Source: JBBIND01 sp037444075 (GTDB lineage Bacteria; Acidobacteriota; Terriglobia; Bryobacterales; Bryobacteraceae). Taken from it: a stretch of 49,763 bases of DNA. The notes under the pieces are model-generated. The model was given only the letters and a program-made list of their open reading frames with translations, was not told the origin of the DNA and did no database searches. The number at the start of each line of letters is the position of its first letter. Positions within the stretch are counted from its first letter, which is position 1. Made by a program: the position numbers and the translations under genes. Location: positions 1-49,763 of the forward strand of contig JBBIND010000022.1 in the NCBI GenBank assembly GCA_037444075.1. The letters run 5' to 3'. This document shows, in pieces, positions 34,623 to 43,248 of this stretch.

Positions 34623-35377
34623 GCGCGGCGCAGCCTTTCCGCCGCCAGGATAAACGCTCCCAGCAGCACGACGACCAACGTCGAAACAGCGTTCACGACG
34701 GGATTGGTGCCGCGCCTCGCCATGGCGTAGATCACCATGGGCAAAGTCTCCGAGTCCACTCCCGCCACCAGGCTGGTGATCACGTAGTCGTCAAACGACA
34801 GTGTGAAGACAAGCAAAGCCGCTGCCGCCACGCCCGGCGTCAGGGAGGGGACCGTCACTCGCCAGAACGCTTCGAGTTCGGTGGCTCCGAGGTCCATGGC
34901 CGCTTCCTCCAGCGCCGGGTCGAGTGTCCGAAGCCTGGCCATCACGACGAAGACGACGTAGGCTATCGAGAACGTCACGTGCGCCAGGATCACGGTGTGC
35001 ATTCCCAGGCGCACGTCCAGGAACCGGAACAGCCCCTGGTAGAACGCCAGCAGCGAAATGCCCATCACGATTTCCGGCGTGGCCAGCGAAAGGTACAGCC
35101 CACCTTCCACCAAACCTGAGCGGCGTTTCCACAATCCGTAGGCGCATAGCGTGCCAGCTGAGACCGCCAGCGACGTCGCTGCCACGGCCACCAGAAGGCT
35201 GTTCAGAGCGGCTTCGGACAGTTGAGGATCGGAAAACAGCGCCTTGTACCACGCCAGCGAGAAACCTTCCCAGAGCGTAAAGCGCGAGGAATTGAAGCTG
35301 AAGACAGCCAAGGCAAGCAGCGGCAAGTGCAGGAAGGTGAAGATCAGCACGGCGTACAGTTTCAGCCAGCGGCTCAC
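34619..35377 (-). CDS. potC: Polyamine ABC transporter permease PotC
   Basis: 252 residues with six predicted membrane helices. The ABC permease EAA loop is visible as EEAAMDLGATELEAFWRVTVP, split across residues about 160-180. Together with PotB it forms the inner-membrane channel. Overlaps of four bases join it to potB upstream and potD downstream, which indicates translational coupling across the operon. Confidence 0.92.
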   Translation of the reverse strand: MSRWLKLYAVLIFTFLHLPLLALAVFSFNSSRFTLWEGFSLAWYKALFSDPQLSEAALNSLLVAVAATSLAVSAGTLCAYGLWKRRSGLVEGGLYLSLATPEIVMGISLLAFYQGLFRFLDVRLGMHTVILAHVTFSIAYVVFVVMARLRTLDPALEEAAMDLGATELEAFWRVTVPSLTPGVAAAALLVFTLSFDDYVITSLVAGVDSETLPMVIYAMARRGTNPVVNAVSTLVVVLLGAFILAAERLRRA

Positions 35378-36204
35378 GCCAGCCTCCCCGGTTTGCCGCG
35401 CAGCATCAGCAGGGCCAGCGGCAGCACGAGAGCCATCAGCAGCAACGACACCGCGGCGCCGAACGGCCAGTCACGCGCGGTGGTGAACTGGTTCTGAATC
35501 AGGTTGCCGATCATGATGCTCTTGCCGCCGCCCATCAGGTCCGGTATCAGGTAGGCTCCCAGGCAAGGTATGAACACGAGCAAGCCGCCCGCTTGAATGC
35601 CCGGCATGGACATCGGCAAAATCACGCGCCAAAGCGTCGACAGCGGACGCGCACCCAGATCCGCCGAGGCTTCGATGACGCTCCGGTCCAGCCTCTCCAG
35701 CGCTGCGTAGATGGGCAGCACGGTGAAGGGCAAATGGCCGTAGACCAGCCCGAGGATGACCGCGCCGTCGTTGTAAAGCAGCGGCAGCGGCTCGCTCGTC
35801 AGACCCAGGCTCATCAGCAGAGTGTTGATAAGGCCCGTATCGCGCAGCAGGAACATCCAGGCGTAGATTCGCACCAGCAGGCTCGTCCAGAAGGGCAGGA
35901 TCACCAGCAGCAGGAACACTTGCTTGCGCCTTCCGGCGCGCGAGATGAACAAAGCCAGCGGGAAGCCCAGCAGCAGGCACAGCCCCGTGGACACTACGGC
36001 CAGCCAGAGCGAGCGCGCCAGCAGTTTCAAGTACAGCGGATCGAACAGGCGCAGATAGCTTTCCGCTGTCCACGGAGGTCCCAGCCCGCCGTAGGCTCCT
36101 CGCGTGAGCAGGCTGTAGAGGCACACTACGATGGTCGGGCACAGGACCAGCACCACGAGCAGAGTGCTTGCGGGGGCCAGGAACAGGGTGCGCAGGCGCG
36201 TCAC
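35374..36204 (-). CDS. potB: Polyamine ABC transporter permease PotB
   Basis: 276 residues with six predicted membrane helices. The EAA loop reads VIEASADLGARPLSTLWRVI (residues about 190-210), and the motif FWTSLLVRIYAWMFLLRD is characteristic of PotB-type permeases. It pairs with PotC. The start overlaps the potA stop by four bases. Confidence 0.92.
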   Translation of the reverse strand: MTRLRTLFLAPASTLLVVLVLCPTIVVCLYSLLTRGAYGGLGPPWTAESYLRLFDPLYLKLLARSLWLAVVSTGLCLLLGFPLALFISRAGRRKQVFLLLVILPFWTSLLVRIYAWMFLLRDTGLINTLLMSLGLTSEPLPLLYNDGAVILGLVYGHLPFTVLPIYAALERLDRSVIEASADLGARPLSTLWRVILPMSMPGIQAGGLLVFIPCLGAYLIPDLMGGGKSIMIGNLIQNQFTTARDWPFGAAVSLLLMALVLPLALLMLRGKPGRLA

Positions 36205-37172
36205 GGAGCCTCGGCCGGAAAACGGAGCTCATCGGCCGGGTCCCACCAGAGACGCACGCTCTCGCCTCTGCTGAACGGGCCCTCCGCGCGGGAAAGCTCC
36301 GCAACCACGCGCTCGCCCGTGGACAGGCTGGCTTCTACGTGGACGCGGTTGCCAAGAAACGTTGACTCCACCACCGTGGCCCGAACGCAAGGGCGCCCTT
36401 CATCAGGACCCGAGTAGCCCACGCGAACCGCTTCCGGCCGCAACCCGGCTCCGTTGATCCAATTCAGCGTTCCGACGAATGTTGCTACGAAACGCGTGGC
36501 CGGCTTTAAGTAGACGTCCGTGGGAGTGCCCACCTGTTCCAGCCGTCCTGCGTGCATGACGGCGACGCGGTCCGAAATAGAAAGCGCCTCTTCCTGGTCG
36601 TGCGTGACGAACAGGAACGTCACGCCGGTGCTTCTTTGCAGGCTGCGCAGCTCCGTCCGCACCTGCCGCCGGAGCTTCTGATCCAGCGCCGAGAGCGGTT
36701 CGTCGAGCAGCAGCACGTCGGGGGCGACCGCCAGCGAGCGCGCCAGCGCGACGCGCTGCCGCTCACCGCCACTGATCTCGGCGGGAAAGCGTGACTCTTT
36801 TCCCTCCAACCGCACCAGGTCGAGCATCTCGCGGACGCGCCGCGTGATGTCCGGGTGCTTCTTCCGCCGCAAGCCGAATTCGATGTTGCCCTGAACGCTC
36901 AGATGAGGAAACAGCGCGTAGTTTTGAAACACGGTGCTGATGTTGCGCTCGTAAGGCCGAAGCCGGTTGATACGCGCGCCATTCAGGTAGATGTCGCCCT
37001 CGGTCGGTTGATCGAATCCGGCCACCAGGCGCAGCGTGGTCGTCTTGCCGCAGCCGGATGGCCCCAGCAGCGTGTAGAGCTTGCCGCGCTCGACTTCGAG
37101 CGAGAGGTTATCAACCGCGCAATGCGTGGGGAAGTGCTTCGAGACACCGCGAAGCGCCAGTACAGCCTCCAT
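36201..37172 (-). CDS. potA: Polyamine ABC transporter ATPase PotA
   Basis: 323 residues. ATP-binding subunit. Walker A GPSGCGKT (37-44), Q-loop region VFQNYALFPHL, signature SGGERQRVALARS (Glu where many have Gln), Walker B DVLLLDEPLSALD and switch His in FVTHDQEEAL. A TOBE-like beta domain (about 240-320) follows. First gene of potABCD; the guanine deaminase gene ends 33 bases upstream on the same strand, so the five genes may share a transcript. Confidence 0.94.
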   Translation of the reverse strand: MEAVLALRGVSKHFPTHCAVDNLSLEVERGKLYTLLGPSGCGKTTTLRLVAGFDQPTEGDIYLNGARINRLRPYERNISTVFQNYALFPHLSVQGNIEFGLRRKKHPDITRRVREMLDLVRLEGKESRFPAEISGGERQRVALARSLAVAPDVLLLDEPLSALDQKLRRQVRTELRSLQRSTGVTFLFVTHDQEEALSISDRVAVMHAGRLEQVGTPTDVYLKPATRFVATFVGTLNWINGAGLRPEAVRVGYSGPDEGRPCVRATVVESTFLGNRVHVEASLSTGERVVAELSRAEGPFSRGESVRLWWDPADELRFPAEAP

Positions 37173-37205
37173 TAGAATTGCATGGTACCGCAGGCCGGCG
37201 CGGTC

Positions 37206-37682
37206 TTAATATGGGATTCGCTCTGGGGAGTCCCGCCAGGCTTGAAAAGGCAGGTCTGCCTCAGCGGGCAGTAATTGCTCGGCCGGGATGCGCCGGTGTG
37301 GCGGCGCGATGGCCAGCTCGCCGTAGATGAGTGAATCGTCGAAACCCGCGGAGGCGGCGTCCAGGCGTCCGGCGCTGTAATAGATGCGGTCCAACCGCGC
37401 CCAATAAATGGCTCCGAGGCACATGGGACAGGGCTCGCAACTGGAGTAGATGCTGCATCCGCTGAGGCGAAAACGCCGCAATGTGGACGCCGCGCGCCGA
37501 ACGGCGATCACTTCGGCGTGTGCTGTCGGGTCATTGTCCGTGGTCACGCGATTCACGCCTTCGGCGATGATCGAACCCTCGTAAACGACGACGGCCCCGA
37601 AAGGTCCGCCCACTCCCGCGCGCACGTTGTCGAGCGCCAGCTCAATGGCCCGGCGCATGAATCTATCCTGATCGTTGGTCAT
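37206..37682 (-). CDS. guaD: Guanine deaminase (cytidine-deaminase fold)
   Basis: 158 residues, close to the 156 of Bacillus GuaD. Converts guanine to xanthine. Zinc site: His55 and Glu57 in TAHAEVIAV, Cys85 and Cys88 in CEPCPMC. The C-terminal part with FDDSLIYGE and the terminal aromatic residue favour GuaD over the tRNA adenosine deaminase TadA. It lies between the sod terminator and potA, pointing the same way as potABCD. Other small nucleoside deaminases remain possible. Confidence 0.85.
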   Translation of the reverse strand: MTNDQDRFMRRAIELALDNVRAGVGGPFGAVVVYEGSIIAEGVNRVTTDNDPTAHAEVIAVRRAASTLRRFRLSGCSIYSSCEPCPMCLGAIYWARLDRIYYSAGRLDAASAGFDDSLIYGELAIAPPHRRIPAEQLLPAEADLPFQAWRDSPERIPY

Positions 37683-37720
37683 GAACCGGTTTCAGGCTAG
37701 CATAGCGGGCACGGCGGAGT

Positions 37721-37761
37721 GAAAAGGAAAGGAAGAGACCGGGGCGATGGAAACGCCCCGG
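37721..37761 (-). terminator. Intrinsic terminator of the dciA-gatC-gatA-sod group
   Basis: Perfect 8-bp stem CCGGGGCG (37739-37746) with CGCCCCGG (37754-37761) and a 7-base loop. On the minus strand it is followed by TCTCTTCCTTTCCTTTTC. It lies 13 bases after the sod stop and separates it from guaD. Confidence 0.7.
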
Positions 37762-37774
37762 CCGCAGTGAACTC

Positions 37775-38389
37775 TCAGGCGCCAGCGTGGAAAAGGCGTT
37801 CCACTTCAGCCCAGTTCACTACGTTCCACCATGCGGCGATATACTCCGCGCGGCGGTTCTGATACTTCAGGTAGTAGGCGTGCTCCCAGACGTCCAGCGC
37901 CAGGACGGGAGCCTTCCCCTCCATGAGCGGGCTGTCCTGATTGGCCGTTGAGTAAACCTCCAACTTGCCCGCACCGTCTTTTGCCAGCCACGCCCAGCCG
38001 GAGCCAAAGCGCGTCATGGCGGCGTTGGAGAAGACCTCTTTGAACTTCTCGAAATCGCCGAACACGCTCTTGATGGCCTCAGCCAGCTTGCCGCCAGGGG
38101 CGCCCCCGGCCTGGGGTCCCATGATCTTCCAGAAGATCTCGTGGTTGTGGTAGCCTCCGCCGTTGTTGCGGAAGGCCGTTCGGATGCTTTCCGGAACCGC
38201 GGCGCAGTTGTTGGCGAACAGTTCCTCCAGAGTCGCGGTGGCAATTCCCGGAGCTGATTCCAGCGCCTTGTTCAGGTTGGCCGTGTAAGCGCTGTGGTGC
38301 TTACCGTGATGGATTTCCATTGTCATCTTGTCGATGTACGGCTCCAGCGCATCCGCTGCGTAAGGTAACGGTGATTGACTATGTGGCAT
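37775..38389 (-). CDS. sod: Manganese/iron superoxide dismutase
   Basis: 204 residues. Converts superoxide to oxygen and peroxide. Metal ligands His27 (MEIHHGKHH), His83 (YHNHEIFW), Asp166 and His170 (LDVWEHAYY). The GGG before YHNH and the NQDSPL stretch lean towards manganese, but metal choice cannot be fixed from sequence. No signal peptide, so cytoplasmic. AGGAGGG precedes the ATG. It follows gatA by 36 bases on the same strand, and a strong terminator comes after it. Confidence 0.95.
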   Translation of the reverse strand: MPHSQSPLPYAADALEPYIDKMTMEIHHGKHHSAYTANLNKALESAPGIATATLEELFANNCAAVPESIRTAFRNNGGGYHNHEIFWKIMGPQAGGAPGGKLAEAIKSVFGDFEKFKEVFSNAAMTRFGSGWAWLAKDGAGKLEVYSTANQDSPLMEGKAPVLALDVWEHAYYLKYQNRRAEYIAAWWNVVNWAEVERLFHAGA

Positions 38390-38425
38390 TTTCCCTCCTG
38401 AGTAGTTAGATTGCTTGTGCGTCTG

Positions 38426-39871
38426 TCAGGCTGCGTGAATTCCGCCGGCCCGTTCAAACGCCTCGGCGAGCCGGAACATCCCGGCTTCGTCGAAGTGATT
38501 CGTCATGATTTGCATCCCCACGGGTAATCCCGATGCGGTTTCCCCGCACGGCACGCTCATGCACGGTATGCCTGCCAAATCTCCGGTCACCGTGTAGATG
38601 TCTGAAAGGTACATCTCCATCGGGTCGTCGATTCTCTCCCCCAGCCGGAAAGCCGGCGAAGGAGACACCGGAGCCACGATCGCGTCCACCTGCTTGAAAG
38701 CCTCGCTGAAGTCCCGCGCGATGAGCGTGCGGACCTTCTGCGCCTTCAAGTAGTAGGCGTCGTAGTATCCGGCGCTGAGCACATACGTTCCCAGCATGAT
38801 GCGCCGCTTACACTCCGCGCCGAAGCCGTCCCCCCGGCTCGCGCGGTACATCTCTATCAGTGACCCGCCCTCGGACGACCGACTGGTGTAGCGGACGCCG
38901 TCATAGCGGGCCAGATTCGAACTCGCTTCCGCCGTGCAGATCACGTAGTAGCAGGCGATAGCGTAGTCCGTAGCCGGCAAACTGATTTCGCGGACTTCGC
39001 AGCCCAGCCGCTTCAGGGCCTCCACCCCTTTGAAGATCAGGTCGCCCGTTTCCGCCGGCAGTCCCTTGAAGTACTCCGCCGGCAGGCCCACCCGCATGCC
39101 TTTCGGGTCTCCGTCCATGGCCGCCAGATAATCCGGCACGGGTGCGGAGGCCGACGTAGAGTCCATCACGTCTCGTCCCGCAATCACTCCGAGCAGGCGA
39201 GCCGCGTCCTTCACATTGCGCGCCAGCGGCCCGATATGGTCCAGTGAACTGGCAAACGCCACCAACCCGTAGCGCGAAACCCGTCCATACGTTGGAGTGA
39301 CGCCGACCACGCCGCAAAACGACGCCGGCTGCCGGATGGAGCCTCCGGTGTCCGAGCCCAAGGCGAGGACTGCCGTGCCCTGAGCTACCGTCGCAGCGGA
39401 CCCGCCGCTCGACCCGCCGGGCACGCGCTCCAGATCAGCCGGGTTGCGGACCGGTCCAAAGGCCGAGTTCTCATTGGATGAGCCCATGGCAAATTCGTCG
39501 CAATTGGCTTTGCCCAGGATCACCGCCCCGGCTGCCTCGAGCCTCTCGACGGCGGTGGCATCGTAGGGCGGGACGAAGCCGTTCAGCAGCCGTGAGGCGC
39601 AGGTGGTCCGCACGCCCTTGGTGAGGATCACGTCCTTCACTGCCACCGGGACGCCGGCCAACGGCCCAGGCTCCTCGCCGCGGTCCAACTGTTCGTCCAC
39701 GCGGCGCGCAGCCTCCAAGGCTCTTTCCGGGCAAAAGTGCAGGTAGGCGTTGGTCCGCGGATTCTCGGAGTTGGCGAAATCAAGAGCTGCTTGCGTCAAC
39801 TCCACCGCGCTATGGTGCTTCTCGAGGAGTGCGTTCCGAATCGAGTCGACCGTGAGTGCGCTGATCTCCAT
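38426..39871 (-). CDS. gatA: Asp-tRNA(Asn)/Glu-tRNA(Gln) amidotransferase subunit A
   Basis: 481 residues. Amidase subunit of GatCAB, which makes Gln-tRNA and Asn-tRNA from the mis-acylated forms and supplies ammonia from glutamine. The Ser-cisSer-Lys triad is complete: Lys79 (PVAVKD), Ser154 in GGSSGGSAA, Ser178 in GSDTGGSIRQP. Length and numbering agree with well-studied GatA proteins. Its ATG shares one base with the gatC stop (TAATG). gatB is not in this window. Confidence 0.97.
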   Translation of the reverse strand: MEISALTVDSIRNALLEKHHSAVELTQAALDFANSENPRTNAYLHFCPERALEAARRVDEQLDRGEEPGPLAGVPVAVKDVILTKGVRTTCASRLLNGFVPPYDATAVERLEAAGAVILGKANCDEFAMGSSNENSAFGPVRNPADLERVPGGSSGGSAATVAQGTAVLALGSDTGGSIRQPASFCGVVGVTPTYGRVSRYGLVAFASSLDHIGPLARNVKDAARLLGVIAGRDVMDSTSASAPVPDYLAAMDGDPKGMRVGLPAEYFKGLPAETGDLIFKGVEALKRLGCEVREISLPATDYAIACYYVICTAEASSNLARYDGVRYTSRSSEGGSLIEMYRASRGDGFGAECKRRIMLGTYVLSAGYYDAYYLKAQKVRTLIARDFSEAFKQVDAIVAPVSPSPAFRLGERIDDPMEMYLSDIYTVTGDLAGIPCMSVPCGETASGLPVGMQIMTNHFDEAGMFRLAEAFERAGGIHAA

Positions 39872-40170
39872 TAGCGCTCGATCACCTTGGGAACCTTGAA
39901 GAAGCCCCCGCCCGCCAGAGGCGCGTTGGCCACCGCGGCGGCACTCCCCAAAACCGGACGCTCCAGGTCTTCGCGAAGCGTGGAATCCCTGTCCGCGGAG
40001 TGCAGCACCTGCGCCATTGGCTCCACGTTGCTCGTGTCCAGTTCGTTCAGCTTGTCTACGTGCTTCAGAATCTCGTCCAGCTCCCGCGCCATTCTGTGAA
40101 TCTCTTCATCGGTCAGGCGCAAGTTGGCCAAATCGGCCACGTAGCGGACCTCGTTTTCGGTGATCTTCAA
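39871..40170 (-). CDS. gatC: GatCAB amidotransferase subunit C
   Basis: 99 residues. Small subunit that wraps around GatA and stabilises the complex. The N-terminus MKITENEVRYVADLANLRLT is typical, and the central stretch KLNELDTSNVEPMAQV is the conserved GatC signature. It overlaps dciA by four bases and gatA by one, so three genes are translationally linked. Confidence 0.95.
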   Translation of the reverse strand: MKITENEVRYVADLANLRLTDEEIHRMARELDEILKHVDKLNELDTSNVEPMAQVLHSADRDSTLREDLERPVLGSAAAVANAPLAGGGFFKVPKVIER

Positions 40171-40598
40171 GCAGTGGACCTCTTGCGCCGCATCCTGTAA
40201 ATGTGCGCCAGGCTGGGGTCTTGGATCCCGTCGCTCTCAGCTGACTTCGTTTCCAGGGCAGGCCGCTTACGGGCCATTTCGCGTTGCGGAAGCTTGCGCT
40301 GAGTCGCCCTGCGGAAATCCAGCTCGCTGATCAGCTTGTTTCCTAGCGCTTCCTCCAGGCGGGCCAGAATTTGATGGCGCAAAGCGAACAGCTGGCTTTG
40401 CCAGACCGCATCCTCTGTGTAGATGATGAGGCGCCCCCGCACGAGCGCGCCGGGTTGGCAGTGGGAGGCCACCCGCTCACCTACGGCAACGCGCCAGGCG
40501 GCCTGGGCCAATGCTCCAGGCTCGACACAGTTCCTAGGCAGTTTCATCCTGCCGATCAGCTTGCCGGCTCGCTCCATGTGCTCGTAAAACGGCTTCAT
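40167..40598 (-). CDS. dciA: DciA-like (DUF721) protein, probable helicase loader
   Basis: 143 residues from the ATG at 40598 (MKPFYEHMERAGKLIGRM). The DUF721/DciA domain covers about 5-95, with the conserved WRVAVGERVASHCQPGALV and YTEDAVWQSQLFALRHQIL. DciA recruits or loads the replicative helicase DnaB in most bacteria without DnaC. The C-terminal 45 residues are basic and probably unstructured. The open frame continues 40 codons upstream, overlapping the maf promoter, but those residues are not family-like. The stop overlaps gatC by four bases. Confidence 0.78.
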   Translation of the reverse strand: MKPFYEHMERAGKLIGRMKLPRNCVEPGALAQAAWRVAVGERVASHCQPGALVRGRLIIYTEDAVWQSQLFALRHQILARLEEALGNKLISELDFRRATQRKLPQREMARKRPALETKSAESDGIQDPSLAHIYRMRRKRSTA

Positions 40599-40725
40599 TG
40601 TAGCATGCGGTCGGCAACAGCTTTCCTGTCCTTCATATGTGATGAAATGCCGTGGCCAGAGGATTCCGGCATGGTCGCCGGAGCGGCGCATCAGAGGCGG
40701 ATTGGCAGGGTGTACCATACCTCTG

Positions 40726-41283
40726 ATGCTTATCCTGGCTTCCGCCTCGCCACGGCGTACTGAAATCCTGCGAAGCGCAGGTCTGGAATTCCGGGTCCAA
40801 CCCGGTACCGTCGAGGAGCAGCCTCATTTTGGGGAAGAGCCGCTGAAATATGTCCGGAGGTTGGCGCGCGACAAAGCTCTGGCTGCGTCCGCCGCTGAAA
40901 CAGATATCGTCCTCGCCGCGGACACCGTGGTGGTGGTGGACGGCGCGATTCTTGAGAAGCCCGCCGACCACGAGGATGCTGCCAGGATGCTGCGGTTGCT
41001 TTCGGGGCGTGACCACGAGGTCATCACGGGCATCTGCCTGCGCCGCGGATCCGGCCTGATTGTGGAGGCGGAAAGCACGCGCGTCTTCTTCACGCCGCTC
41101 AGCGAGCGGGAGGTCCTCGATTACGTCGCCAGCGGTGAGCCTATGGACAAAGCCGGAGCCTACGCGATTCAGGGCTTGGCCTCGAAGTTCGTGGAGCGCG
41201 TCGAGGGCTGCTATTTCAACGTCGTCGGCCTTCCCGTGGCCCTGGTTTACAGACAACTCAAAACGCTATGGCAAAACACCTGA
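40726..41283 (+). CDS. maf: Maf-like nucleotide pyrophosphatase
   Basis: 185 residues from the ATG at 40726, giving the family N-terminus MLILASASPRRTEILRSAGL. Hydrolyses non-canonical or selected nucleoside triphosphates to monophosphates; linked to cell-division arrest. Conserved ADTVVVVDGAILEKP and AYAIQGLASKFVERVEG are present. It diverges from dciA, and its last 16 bases overlap the start of the GH127 gene in another frame. Confidence 0.93.
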   Translation: MLILASASPRRTEILRSAGLEFRVQPGTVEEQPHFGEEPLKYVRRLARDKALAASAAETDIVLAADTVVVVDGAILEKPADHEDAARMLRLLSGRDHEVITGICLRRGSGLIVEAESTRVFFTPLSEREVLDYVASGEPMDKAGAYAIQGLASKFVERVEGCYFNVVGLPVALVYRQLKTLWQNT

Positions 41284-43247
41284 TGCTACTTTTCACGGTT
41301 CTGGCCGCGGCCGGACTGCTACCGGCGGCTGAGCCGGACTGGAAATCCCAGGGCGTGCTGCACGTGGACGCGTCCCCGCATGTCAGGCTACACAGCGTGC
41401 CTGTCAGCGCAGTGCGGTTGGGTGACGGGCTGTGGGCGGACCGCCTGCGCGCCACTGTCGACCACAGTATTCCCTCGCTGCTCGAACTGCTCGAAAAGAA
41501 CGGGATCGTCGACAACTTCCGGCGTCTTTCGGGCCGCACGCAGGCTCCGCGCCGAGGGCCCCTGTACACGGACTCCGACCTTTACAAGTGGATGGAAGCA
41601 GCCGCTTTCGTGCTGCAATCCGGCGACAGGCCCGAACTGCGCGCCACGCTCGACCGCCTGACGGATGAGATCATCGCCGCGCAGGAGCCCAGCGGCTACC
41701 TGAACACCTACTACGTCGAGGACCGCGTGCGGCTGCGGTTCTCCGAGCAGCAGCGCGGTCATGAACTCTACTGCCTCGGCCATCTGCTTCAGGCGGGCAT
41801 CGCCTACTACCGCGCCACGGGCAACCGCAAATTGCTCGACGCCGGTATTCGTTTCACGGATTACTTGATTGAGATCTCCGGTCCGCAGAAGCAGCCGCTC
41901 CTGACGGGGCACCCCGAACTCGAACTGGCTCTCGTCGAGCTGTACCGCACCACCGGCGCCCGGCGCTATTTGGACTTCGCGGGGTATCTGCTCAGCGGCG
42001 TTGAGCGGGAGCGCCTGAAGCTCTCTGAAGCCGACATCCGCTACATGTTCAGCGGCAAGCCGTTTACATCAAGAGACCGGCTGGAAGGCCACGCCGTGCG
42101 CGCCATGTACGCCGCCAGCGGCGCAGCGGACTATTACGCTGAGACCGGCGATGCCGCCTATTGGAAGACGCTCGAGACGCTATGGCGCGATCTCGTCGGC
42201 AGCAAGATGTACGTGACGGGCGGCATCGGCTCACGCGCCCAAGGTGAAGCGTTCGGCGAGCCCTATGAGCTGCCCAATATGTCGGCGTACGCGGAGAGCT
42301 GCGCCGCCATCGGCAGCTTCTTCTGGAATCACCGGATGTTGGCCATCACGGGTGAGGCGCGTTTTGCGGAGGTGATGGAGCGCGCCCTCTACAACGGCAT
42401 CAATTCCGGAATGTCGCTCTCCGGGACTCTATACTGCTACCGCAATCCGCTGGCTTCCACAGGCGAGAAGATCCGCAACCCCTGGTACACCACTACCTGT
42501 TGCCCGCCGAACCTTCAGCGCGTCTTCGCCTCGCTGCCTGGCTATCTGTACAGCACCACGCAGCACGGTCTGTACGTGAACTTCTACCACAGCTCGGAAA
42601 TGGACTGGAAGCTTCAGAACGGGACGCCCCTAAGGCTCTTGCAGAAGACCGGCTACCCCTTCGAGAGCCGGGTGGCGATTGAACTACAGCCGGCCCAACC
42701 GGCCCAGTTCACGTTGTACCTGCGCGTGCCCGCCTGGTCCCGCTCGACGCAGGTGAAAGTCAACGGAGCCAACTGGCCGGCCACCGTGAGCGCGGGCCAA
42801 TACCTCGCGCTGTCGCGCCGCTGGAATCCGGGCGATTCCGTCGAATTGAACCTGGATCTCACGCCCCGGCTGACGGCGGCCAACACGCGTGTCTACGAAA
42901 ACACGGGCAAGCTCGCGGTCGAACGCGGACCGCTGGTTTATTGCCTGGAGCAGCATGACCAACCCCGCGGTGTCTCCGTCTTTGACGCAGTGCTGGCTGC
43001 GAGCCGCACGCCGGCCCGCGCCTTCTCCGCTGAGTTCCGTCCGGATCTGCTCGGCGGCTTGTGGGTTCTCCGGCACCAGGGTCTGGCTCGATCCAGTGCG
43101 GGTTCCGGCCAGCCTCTCTATGCGGATTTCTCCGGCGCCGTCTCCGCCCCGGCTCGCCCGGCCCAACTCACGCTGATTCCCTATTACGCCTGGGCCAACC
43201 GCGAGCCTACGGCGATGACGGTGTGGATACCGTACGCGTCCAGGTGA
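41268..43247 (+). CDS. Secreted glycoside hydrolase family 127 (beta-L-arabinofuranosidase type)
   Basis: 659 residues. Signal peptide (MLLFTVLAAAGLLPAAE), an (alpha/alpha)6 barrel (about 60-450) and C-terminal beta domains. The zinc-cysteine active site of GH127 is present: Glu343 and Cys345 in AYAESCAAIG, Cys411 and Cys412 in TTTCCPPNL. In the founding enzyme the equivalent Cys acts as nucleophile on beta-L-arabinofuranosides of plant glycoproteins and hemicellulose. Other DUF1680 specificities are possible. The start overlaps the maf end by 16 bases; the end is one base from the convergent S9C peptidase. Confidence 0.9.
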   Translation: MAKHLMLLFTVLAAAGLLPAAEPDWKSQGVLHVDASPHVRLHSVPVSAVRLGDGLWADRLRATVDHSIPSLLELLEKNGIVDNFRRLSGRTQAPRRGPLYTDSDLYKWMEAAAFVLQSGDRPELRATLDRLTDEIIAAQEPSGYLNTYYVEDRVRLRFSEQQRGHELYCLGHLLQAGIAYYRATGNRKLLDAGIRFTDYLIEISGPQKQPLLTGHPELELALVELYRTTGARRYLDFAGYLLSGVERERLKLSEADIRYMFSGKPFTSRDRLEGHAVRAMYAASGAADYYAETGDAAYWKTLETLWRDLVGSKMYVTGGIGSRAQGEAFGEPYELPNMSAYAESCAAIGSFFWNHRMLAITGEARFAEVMERALYNGINSGMSLSGTLYCYRNPLASTGEKIRNPWYTTTCCPPNLQRVFASLPGYLYSTTQHGLYVNFYHSSEMDWKLQNGTPLRLLQKTGYPFESRVAIELQPAQPAQFTLYLRVPAWSRSTQVKVNGANWPATVSAGQYLALSRRWNPGDSVELNLDLTPRLTAANTRVYENTGKLAVERGPLVYCLEQHDQPRGVSVFDAVLAASRTPARAFSAEFRPDLLGGLWVLRHQGLARSSAGSGQPLYADFSGAVSAPARPAQLTLIPYYAWANREPTAMTVWIPYASR

Positions 43248-43248
43248 C

